From assembly GCA_030595455.1 (NCBI GenBank), contig JAUVDF010000044.1:1-7240 (forward strand): DNA of 7,240 nucleotides, in the 5' to 3' direction. Below, one piece after another: positions 1 through 6,239 of this stretch. The stretch's first letter is position 1, and the number at the start of each line of letters is the position of its first letter. The position numbers and the translations under genes were made by a program. The DNA is from Fidelibacterota bacterium (GTDB lineage Bacteria > Fidelibacterota > UBA8477 > JABMPR01). The notes under the pieces are model-generated. The model searched no databases. It was not told the origin of the DNA and saw only the letters and a list, made by a program, of their open reading frames with translations.

Positions 1-23
1 AACGAATAAAACTTGATTGAATA
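1..23. other. Short non-coding tail downstream of gene A
   Basis: These 23 bases lie beyond the TAG stop of gene A. They are AT-rich and show no terminator hairpin, start codon in a plausible context or RNA feature. The 8-bp palindrome ACTATAGT (23-30) overlaps the stop but is too short to call as a terminator. Confidence 0.5.
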
Positions 24-2051
24 CTATAGTGCCTGGTCTGCCCACTCTTTGGGTTTGTACTTCTTTACCAGGGCTTTGTATCTGGGATGATCCCGCAGAA
101 CATCATACCAGGGATCAAGCATGAGAAAACGGATATTCATAACCGAGGGAATCTCTAACAACTGTTCATAGATCTTGAGCGCTTCATCATAATCCCCAAG
201 CAATACGTATATATTCGCCTGGCCCATCATTGAGCTTGTTCCGGCTAAGGCATCCTCAGACAGTGACACGGATTCTTTTGCATTAGCAATGGACTCAAGG
301 GCAGCTTCACGATCACCTAAGGCTGCATAAGCGCCACCTAAAGCAGTATGCATCCAATAGATTGAATGACCCTCACTCAAGCGCTTTTCAGTACGCTTCC
401 GAATGGAGTCAGCGTAAAAATGAGTTGAATCACTATTCCCCAGGAGGTGATAGTACCGAGCTCTGGTATCCATCCGATCACTGGTATCTTGATAAGTGTA
501 GGCAATGGCTGTCTGAAAATCTCTGGTAAAGTAAGCGAAGCTTTCTCTCGCCTCCACTAAATCCTCTTCATTATGAATCAATGACAAGCGATCTAGTTCT
601 TCCTGTGCATCCTGAATGCTGCCTCTTTTAATAGCCGCAAGCATAAGTTGAAGATTAAGTAAATCACTGTTCGATTTATCCATGAGGATTAAGCGCCCAG
701 TATATCGCTGAACGGCATCCCATTTTCGCATCTGAAGTGAAAATTGAAGTAGATTCCCCAATTTTCCACCAGCATTAGGATCCAGTTCCACAGACTTTGT
801 CAAAGCAGCGTATGCTTCATCCCAGTTGCCCAGGCGCCGGTTGATATAAGCGAGAGCCTCAAACAAATCACTGTTATTTGGTTGATTTTGCTGGGCGACA
901 AGGAACTCATCTCGTGCTTTTTCGAATTCTAAAGAAGCATAGTAATGATAGTAACCCTGGGCTAGATGGGTTTCCGGGACGTTGGGATTGATAGCAAGCA
1001 TTTCTTCCAGCCGCTGTTTAGCTTTGCTTAGATCATCCCCTGCTGTTTTTCGCCGGTTGAAATAGCTATTGGCATAGAAGCGGACGAGGTTGGCTCTGGG
1101 TAATAAAAATTCAAGATCCAGGTCAGCTGCCTGGTTTAATAGTTCCATAACTTCATCTCTGTCCCCAGTGGATACATCATCTCTCAGGATTATTGCCTGA
1201 ACATATAAATCCCAAGCCTTTTGATTATCGGTTGGTTTTTCTTTGAGATAAGATTCCTCTGCAGGCGTCAGGGTGGCTTTCATAGCAGTCGCAATAGCCC
1301 GTGCTACATCACTTTGCAGATCAAATATGTCGGCATAATCCCTGGTATAAGTCTCTGCCCATACATGTTCATCACTATCTGCTTTGATCAGCTGACTCAC
1401 AATCCTGACTTTATCACCGGCCCGCTGGACGCTGCCCTCCAGGATGTGTGCTACACCAAGTTCAGAAGCGATTTCTTTAATAGGCTTTTGGGTGCCTTTA
1501 TACTGCATAATAGATGTTCTGGAGATAACTTTTAAATCTCTGATCTTAGCCAGTTGAGTGAGGATCACATCGGTTATTCCATCAGAAAAATATTCTGATT
1601 CCTTACTCTCGCTGAAGCTGGTAAAGGGGAGAACTGCTATGGATTTAGGATCTGCACTTGATTCATTTACTGAAGAATCGGAACCAGAGCTGAAAAATTG
1701 TGGATAGGCCAGTAAGCCCGCAATCACCACCAACAGGACCGTGATGATCAAATTACTGGTCATGGGTTTTTGATCCGGAGTTTGCTTGTTGTCTGTTTTT
1801 TGAGCTCGGTTCAGTCCGTCGGGGGTGACCTCAAAAGCCCAGGCCAGGATCAGGGCGACTGGGAAACCTAGCCCAAGAAGTCCCAGTACAAAACTGACCG
1901 TCCAATCCGGCAAGCCCATGCGGGGGAAGATCATTTCCGACGCTTCCAGGATAACAAAGGCCGCACCTAAATAAACAGCAGCTACCCGGAAGACGCGGCG
2001 ACGTCTTAATTCCTTGATAAAGCCTTGAATACCCGACTGGGAATCACTCAT
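24..2051 (-). CDS. Gene A: membrane-anchored FlgO/TolB-N-like domain protein with TPR repeats (675 aa)
   Basis: This is an uncharacterised membrane protein, second gene of the minus-strand pair. Residues 1-20 are basic (RRRR at 16-19). Hydrophobic segments lie at about 21-40, 51-73 and 100-118, with a positively charged loop between the second and third. By the positive-inside rule the N-terminus is cytoplasmic and everything after residue 118 is periplasmic. The FlgO/TolB-N-like domain spans about 136-255 and starts KSIAVLPF, with ILEGSVQRAGD at 203-213. Helical TPR-like units follow, clearest at 357-390, 394-425, 569-595 and 609-634. The end carries LDPWYDVLRDHP (645-656). The protein contains no cysteine, which fits a periplasmic location. 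I chose ATG 2051 over the in-frame TTG at 2069 because it matches the paralogs' N-termini and has AAGGGG six bases upstream. The TPR part resembles that of gene D (shared PTxNQxAW and EFLLP), not that of adjacent gene B. Family assignment is firm; function is unknown. Confidence 0.93.
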   Translation of the reverse strand: MSDSQSGIQGFIKELRRRRVFRVAAVYLGAAFVILEASEMIFPRMGLPDWTVSFVLGLLGLGFPVALILAWAFEVTPDGLNRAQKTDNKQTPDQKPMTSNLIITVLLVVIAGLLAYPQFFSSGSDSSVNESSADPKSIAVLPFTSFSESKESEYFSDGITDVILTQLAKIRDLKVISRTSIMQYKGTQKPIKEIASELGVAHILEGSVQRAGDKVRIVSQLIKADSDEHVWAETYTRDYADIFDLQSDVARAIATAMKATLTPAEESYLKEKPTDNQKAWDLYVQAIILRDDVSTGDRDEVMELLNQAADLDLEFLLPRANLVRFYANSYFNRRKTAGDDLSKAKQRLEEMLAINPNVPETHLAQGYYHYYASLEFEKARDEFLVAQQNQPNNSDLFEALAYINRRLGNWDEAYAALTKSVELDPNAGGKLGNLLQFSLQMRKWDAVQRYTGRLILMDKSNSDLLNLQLMLAAIKRGSIQDAQEELDRLSLIHNEEDLVEARESFAYFTRDFQTAIAYTYQDTSDRMDTRARYYHLLGNSDSTHFYADSIRKRTEKRLSEGHSIYWMHTALGGAYAALGDREAALESIANAKESVSLSEDALAGTSSMMGQANIYVLLGDYDEALKIYEQLLEIPSVMNIRFLMLDPWYDVLRDHPRYKALVKKYKPKEWADQAL

Positions 2052-2052
2052 C

Positions 2053-4014
2053 TTAATCCCCTTCGGCAATCAGCTTTTGAAATTCAGGATTGTCCCTTAA
2101 TGAATCATAAATTGGATCCAGACGTAGATCCCACTCTTTTGTAAATCCGGGATTATTAATAAAGTATTTCAGCTTTTCAATGGCAGGTCCAAACATGTTG
2201 AGGACAATGTAAGCGTGGGTGAGATCCAGCTGCACTCCGAGTCCAAATCGAGATTGATCTTTTGAAAGGGGTACTAAGCTGTCTGCCCTGGTAACGAAAT
2301 CAAGAGCCTTTTTATTCTTACCCAAAACTGCCATGATGAAGCCCAGTTTGCCAAGGCTAACCTGATCTGCAGGATCTTTTTTCAGGATATCCTCATAGTA
2401 GGAAGCTAAGTTGAAAAACTCTTCTTGAACCAGCTCAGTCTCATCGGCGTAGAAATAACAATAGCCCAATAAGAGCGAACCCTTGTCATGTTTCTTATGT
2501 TCTCTGGCAACCATTTTAGCAGCGCTGAAGTCTCGTTCATAAATTTCAATATGAAATTTTGGGTAAAGCAAAATCTCAGAATCAGGATTTAGGACCACAG
2601 AACCGGCTTGGTCAAGAAGTTGACGTGCTTGGGCGGTATCACCCAAACTATTGATATAACTTAGTGCAAGGAAGCAGTAAGGTGCTTCCTGTTCAGGATG
2701 ATAGCTAATGGCGTGTTTTAAGTAATATTCAGATTTTTCGTTATCACCCATGAAATTGTAGAAGCGTCCCAATTTTATGGCTGGGTCGATATCCCGTGGG
2801 CTGATTTCATAGGTAAGCTTAAAATATTCTTCTGCTTTAGTCCAGTTCCCCAGTTGCTCATAGACTCCTGCGATCAGGAGGGGGGTGTCGTAATCGTTGG
2901 GCTGAATTTTAAAGGCTTTTTCATACTCCTCATGGGCGTTTTCTAATTTATTTGTTGCCTGAGCGTATAGTCCATTTGCTCGATGTGTATCCGGATGATC
3001 AGGATCCAGAGCATTGGCTTTATCCAGTGCTGTTTTTGCTCTCTCCAGACGTTCAGGCGTGTGATCCCAGGTTGGGATCACGTATAGAACGACACTTACA
3101 AATGCCGAACGAGCATAAGCGGTAGCAAAATCAGGGTCAAGCCCTGTCGCTTTATCAAACATTTCAACGGCTTGTTGATTCCCATCTTTCGTATAGGAAG
3201 TATGCCAGAGATGTATACCCTTTAAGAAATAGTCGTAAGCCTCCATGTTGGTCGTAGGCTTTTCTTCAGTAATGCGTTTTTGCTCTTCTGGCGACAGGGT
3301 GGTATGGAGGGCTGAAGCAATCTTCTGAGCCACATCGCTCTGGATTTCAAATATATCGACATAATCTTTATCGTAGGAATCAGCCCATAAGTGCTCATCA
3401 CTTTCTGTAGCTATTAACTGTCCCGTAATTCTAATTCGGTCTCCAGCTCGCTGGACACTACCCTCTAAAATAGAAGCTACTTCCAGTTCGTTCCCAATCT
3501 CACGGATTGATTTCGTGGTGTTCTTGTACTGCATAACCGAGGTGCGTGAAACCACCTTCATACTGCCAATCTTGGCCAGGTGAGTCAGAATATTTTCAGT
3601 GATACCATCACAGAGCACTTCGTCATCTTTGGATTTATTAATTGAAGAGAAAGGAAGCACAGCAATTGATTTAGCATTTATTTCTGCACTGGGCGTTGCT
3701 GCTTTATGACTCTCAAGTTCATTGGATTGGTCAGCTTCTGCCGGTTTTGACAGGGTTTGTGTCTCAGTCCGCACAATGCCCGCTTCAGTTTTATCAAATA
3801 TCCAGGAAAAAATAATGGCTACAGGGAACCCTATACCCAAAAGGACCATGACCAAAGTTATTGACCAATCGGGGAGTACCAGACGGGGAAAGACCATTTC
3901 GCTAGCTTCAAGAATAACAAAGGCCGAACCAAGATATACAGCCGCTACTCGAAACACCCGGCGACGTTTTAATTCCTGAAAAAATTGACTAACTCTAGAT
4001 GGATTATTGCTCAT
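2053..4014 (-). CDS. Gene B: two-segment membrane FlgO/TolB-N-like domain protein with TPR repeats (653 aa)
   Basis: This is the first gene of the minus-strand pair and the most divergent FlgO-like domain of the four. Residues 16-20 are KRRRV. Hydrophobic segments lie at about 21-41 and 51-73. From about 74 to 114 there is only a hydrophilic, charged, Ala/Ser/Glu-rich linker where A, C and D have a third membrane segment. With a basic cytoplasmic N-terminus and two crossings, the FlgO-like domain (about 115-232) and the TPR region are predicted to be cytoplasmic. The protein has three cysteines (135, 447, 519), all in the soluble part. TPR-like units include about 275-302, 344-371, 378-405, 411-440 and 553-581; GNWTKAE (389-395) is a clear TPR turn. 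The end carries LDPIYDSLRDNP (632-643). PTTNMxAYDYFLKG and the rest of the TPR region match gene C most closely. ATG 4014 is preceded by AGGA four bases upstream. Function is unknown. Confidence 0.93.
   Translation of the reverse strand: MSNNPSRVSQFFQELKRRRVFRVAAVYLGSAFVILEASEMVFPRLVLPDWSITLVMVLLGIGFPVAIIFSWIFDKTEAGIVRTETQTLSKPAEADQSNELESHKAATPSAEINAKSIAVLPFSSINKSKDDEVLCDGITENILTHLAKIGSMKVVSRTSVMQYKNTTKSIREIGNELEVASILEGSVQRAGDRIRITGQLIATESDEHLWADSYDKDYVDIFEIQSDVAQKIASALHTTLSPEEQKRITEEKPTTNMEAYDYFLKGIHLWHTSYTKDGNQQAVEMFDKATGLDPDFATAYARSAFVSVVLYVIPTWDHTPERLERAKTALDKANALDPDHPDTHRANGLYAQATNKLENAHEEYEKAFKIQPNDYDTPLLIAGVYEQLGNWTKAEEYFKLTYEISPRDIDPAIKLGRFYNFMGDNEKSEYYLKHAISYHPEQEAPYCFLALSYINSLGDTAQARQLLDQAGSVVLNPDSEILLYPKFHIEIYERDFSAAKMVAREHKKHDKGSLLLGYCYFYADETELVQEEFFNLASYYEDILKKDPADQVSLGKLGFIMAVLGKNKKALDFVTRADSLVPLSKDQSRFGLGVQLDLTHAYIVLNMFGPAIEKLKYFINNPGFTKEWDLRLDPIYDSLRDNPEFQKLIAEGD
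2058..2063 (-). promoter_or_regulatory. Ribosome binding site of gene A inside the end of gene B
   Basis: On the minus strand AAGGGG lies six bases before the ATG at 2051, within the last codons of gene B (GAA GGG GAT TAA). The B stop and A start are separated by one base. The site supports ATG 2051 as the start and suggests that translation of A is coupled to B. Confidence 0.75.
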
Positions 4015-4018
4015 TGTT

Positions 4019-4022
4019 TCCT
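4019..4022 (-). promoter_or_regulatory. Ribosome binding site of gene B
   Basis: On the minus strand AGGA lies four bases before ATG 4014. Spacing is a little short, but the resulting N-terminus (MSNN...FFQELKRRRVFRV) aligns with the other three paralogs. Confidence 0.55.
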
Positions 4023-4045
4023 AAACCAATTTATATGAATTTTTT

Positions 4046-4074
4046 AACTTATGTTAATGACAACTATATGTCAA
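4046..4074 (-). promoter_or_regulatory. Candidate sigma70-type promoter for genes B and A
   Basis: Reading the minus strand, a perfect TTGACA (4074-4069) is followed after 17 bases by TAAGTT (4051-4046), a weak 3/6 match to TATAAT. A start of transcription about 5-7 bases further on would give a 5' leader of roughly 25 bases to ATG 4014. If the organism is a Bacteroidota member, its main promoters differ from this consensus, which lowers confidence. Confidence 0.35.
4058..4073. repeat. Short palindrome TGACA-N6-TGTCA, possible operator
   Basis: TGACAACTATATGTCA has perfect 5-bp inverted arms around six bases. The right arm lies within the TTGACA -35-like element of the candidate B promoter and the left arm falls in its spacer. 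The size and spacing would suit a dimeric regulator. Five-bp arms can arise by chance in an AT-rich gap, so the operator reading is only a suggestion. Confidence 0.3.
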
Positions 4075-4196
4075 CAAGATTTTCAGCCTTTAAACTAAGC
4101 ATAAACAGGGCTAAAACATGATAAAAACAATCATTAATAGACATTGCATCGTGCATGCCAATAACACATATTAGGCGCTGTAAAAGACACCAAAAT

Positions 4197-4200
4197 GGGG
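4197..4200 (+). promoter_or_regulatory. Ribosome binding site of gene C
   Basis: GGGG lies five bases before ATG 4206. It resembles the gene A site (GGGG, six bases) and decides the start: an in-frame ATG at 4155 would add 17 residues that none of the paralogs has, and this site would then fall inside the coding region. Confidence 0.65.
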
Positions 4201-4205
4201 ATAAT

Positions 4206-6233
4206 ATGAGTGAGGAAAAAACCAGTTTATCAAAGTTCATAGCTGAGCTTAGAAATCGCAGAGTTTTCAGGGTGGCTGCCGTCTATCTTGGTGTTGGTTT
4301 CGCTGTGTTAGAGGCATCGGATATCATTATTCCCATGTTGGGACTCCCGGAGATTATGCCATTCGTAATTCTATGCCTGCTTATGATCGGTTTTCCCATT
4401 GCTACCACCCTATCATGGCACTTCCAGATGACTGAAGAAGGGCTCCGGCGCTCCCCGAAATCTGGCGAAAAACACACACCTGACCACAAACCATTCACCA
4501 GCAATGTCATTATCACCTCCTTGCTAATTATTATTATCGGATTGCTCGCTTACCCGCGATTTGTGGGTGAAGTAAGTCATTCAGAGACTGCTTCTGTGGA
4601 AACCTCAGTCAAAGTTGACCCCAAATCTATTGCTGTTCTTCCCTTCACTTCTTTTGCAGATGAACGCGAGGATGAGATCTTCGCTGACGGGATGCATGAT
4701 GACATTCTCACCCAGCTTTCCAAGATACGTGCCCTCAAGGTCATTTCCCGCACCACCATGATGAAGTACAAGGATACCCAGAAAAGTATCAAGGAGATTG
4801 CTCAGGAGGTTGGTGTCGCCAATCTATTGGAAGGCAGTGTCCGTCGGGCTGGCGATCAGGTTCGTATCGTAGCACAGCTCATTAACGCTAAAACTGATGA
4901 GCACCTATGGGCGGAAACTTATGATCGCGCCTATGCTGATATTTTTGCCATCCAGAGTGACGTTGCTAAGAAAATTGCCGGGGCCTTAAAATCTGCCCTG
5001 AGTCCTGAAGAACAAGCAAATATCGATGCCATTCCAACAACTAATATGGCTGCCTATGATTACTTCTTGAAAGGCAATCACTTCTGGTACACCAAGACTA
5101 CCAAAGAAGGTAATCTGAAGGCCGTGGCGATGTACGAGGAAGCCATCAAACTCGATTCAAACTTTGGCTTAGCTTACGCCCGTCAATCCATTGCTCATTC
5201 AGTTCTTTTTCAGTCGCAGGACTGGGATCCAACACCTGAAAGAAAAATCTTAGCAAGAAAAACGCTGGAGCAGGCTCAACGCTTAATTCCTGACCACCCT
5301 GAAGTTCATTTTGCCCAGGGTATCTTTTATCAATGGTGTCTTGATGATCCAGGATCAGCTATCCAGGAATATGAAATAGCCGCCGAGGGGCAGCCGGGAA
5401 ATGGCGAGGTAGCCAACCACCTCGGGCAACTATATTTCAGGGCTGGGAATTGGACCAAAGCGGAGCAATATCTTGAGAGAGCCTATGAGCTGGAACCGGA
5501 TGGGATTAGTATTGCTGGCTGGCTGGCTGGATATCATTCTCATATGGGTAATTATGAGGTAGCAGAGGAGACCTACCGTAAGGCGATCCAATCCTTCCCA
5601 GAGAACACAATCGCCTACCGGTTTTATGCTAACTTCGTTAAAGATGCTTTCGGAGATTTGAAAAGAGCACGACAAATTCTTAATGAAGGGGTACTAACTA
5701 GTGATAATCCTGAATTATTAGCTTCCAGCAGAGCTCAGTTGGAAATCGATGCCGGTAATTACGAATCTGCCTTGCAAATTATCCAAGAGGATTATAGTGG
5801 GGACTTCCCTGCTTTACATAAAAGTATAATTTACAACTTTTTAGACAATAAAAACGAGCTGTCAACTGAGCTGGAACACTCCCGAAAAAATCTTGAAAAC
5901 ATGCTCAGGGGTGACCAGGATCAGGCTTTCATTGTCAGTAGGTTAGGATTAATTCAGGCTATGGCTGGGGACAAAGCTGGTGCCATTGCTGCCGGGAAGC
6001 GAGCGATTGAGCTAGAACCAGTTGCTAAAGATGCCCTCAATGGTCCTGGTCATCATGTTGGGCTGGCCATAATCTATAGCCTTGTTGGTGAAATTGACTT
6101 GGCATTTGATGAACTTGAATACCTGCTATCATTTAAAACTGGTTTTACCAAATGGCAAATCATATTAAGCCCATTTTTCGATGCGCTCAGGGATCATCCC
6201 CGCTATCAGAAATTGATCATGAGCACCAGCTGA
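4206..6233 (+). CDS. Gene C: three-segment membrane FlgO/TolB-N-like domain protein with TPR repeats (675 aa)
   Basis: This is the first gene of the plus-strand pair. The cytoplasmic N-terminus contains ELRNRRVFRV (14-23). Hydrophobic segments lie at about 21-42, 51-72 and 101-117, with a basic loop RRSPKSGEK (81-89) between the second and third, so the C-terminal part is predicted periplasmic. The FlgO/TolB-N-like domain covers about 139-257 and begins KSIAVLPF; LLEGSVRRAGDQ and AQLINAKTDEHLWAE are shared almost word for word with gene D. TPR-like units include about 301-328, 366-395, 402-431 (containing GNWTKAE), 437-466 and 574-604. The end carries LSPFFDALRDHP (654-665). The TPR region pairs with gene B (PTTNMxAYDYFLKG, and a GFTK-W motif near the C-terminus). 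Cysteines are only at 57 (membrane) and 378. The protein ends MSTS-stop, and its last codons form one arm of an inverted repeat that reaches gene D. Function is unknown. Confidence 0.93.
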   Translation: MSEEKTSLSKFIAELRNRRVFRVAAVYLGVGFAVLEASDIIIPMLGLPEIMPFVILCLLMIGFPIATTLSWHFQMTEEGLRRSPKSGEKHTPDHKPFTSNVIITSLLIIIIGLLAYPRFVGEVSHSETASVETSVKVDPKSIAVLPFTSFADEREDEIFADGMHDDILTQLSKIRALKVISRTTMMKYKDTQKSIKEIAQEVGVANLLEGSVRRAGDQVRIVAQLINAKTDEHLWAETYDRAYADIFAIQSDVAKKIAGALKSALSPEEQANIDAIPTTNMAAYDYFLKGNHFWYTKTTKEGNLKAVAMYEEAIKLDSNFGLAYARQSIAHSVLFQSQDWDPTPERKILARKTLEQAQRLIPDHPEVHFAQGIFYQWCLDDPGSAIQEYEIAAEGQPGNGEVANHLGQLYFRAGNWTKAEQYLERAYELEPDGISIAGWLAGYHSHMGNYEVAEETYRKAIQSFPENTIAYRFYANFVKDAFGDLKRARQILNEGVLTSDNPELLASSRAQLEIDAGNYESALQIIQEDYSGDFPALHKSIIYNFLDNKNELSTELEHSRKNLENMLRGDQDQAFIVSRLGLIQAMAGDKAGAIAAGKRAIELEPVAKDALNGPGHHVGLAIIYSLVGEIDLAFDELEYLLSFKTGFTKWQIILSPFFDALRDHPRYQKLIMSTS

Positions 6234-6239
6234 TCAATT
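6211..6239 (+). repeat. Perfect 9-bp inverted repeat spanning the C stop and abutting the D start
   Basis: AATTGATCA (6211-6219) and TGATCAATT (6231-6239) are exact reverse complements around an 11-base loop. The right arm contains the TGA stop of gene C and the whole 6-bp spacer, and its last base directly precedes ATG 6240 of gene D. No T-run follows, so it is not a typical terminator. In the mRNA it would sequester the region where the ribosome binding site of D should be. Translation of C to its stop would open it, which would couple D to C. Confidence 0.6.

Larger units (their letters stand above)
4015..4205. other. Divergent intergenic region between genes B and C
   Basis: This 191-bp AT-rich gap separates the start codons of the two divergent pairs, so promoters for both should lie here. 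It holds a candidate minus-strand promoter (4046-4074) overlapping a short palindrome (4058-4073), and the ribosome binding sites of both genes at its edges. No convincing promoter was found for the plus strand. No small ORF with a paralog-like or otherwise recognisable product, tRNA or riboswitch was seen. Confidence 0.7.

Noticed and set aside
1221..1535. Open frame of 104 codons on the plus strand inside gene A
   Set aside because: It lies antisense to the conserved FlgO-like domain of A, has no family resemblance and no supporting ribosome binding site. The same applies to antisense frames inside B (3722-3979), C (4283-4516, 4577-4792, 5430-5675) and D (6317-6544, 6666-6932).
2052..2069. 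TTG start for gene A at 2069, overlapping gene B
   Set aside because: ATG 2051 has a good ribosome binding site and gives an N-terminus that aligns with the paralogs.
4145..4160. TGCAT direct repeat and GCATGC palindrome near 4145-4160
   Set aside because: The units are five to six bases and imperfectly arranged; no clear operator can be supported.
4144..4172. Plus-strand promoter TTGCAT (4144-4149) with 17-base spacer and CATATT (4167-4172)
   Set aside because: The -35 matches at 3 of 6 and the -10 at 4 of 6, which is expected by chance in this AT-rich gap. The position is plausible but too weak to list.
4155..4205. N-terminal extension of gene C from ATG 4155
   Set aside because: The extra 17 residues have no counterpart in A, B or D, and GGGG five bases before ATG 4206 marks the internal start.
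6211..6239. The C/D inverted repeat as a rho-independent terminator
   Set aside because: The stem is AT-rich, no T-run follows, and it sits directly against the start of D inside an apparent operon.
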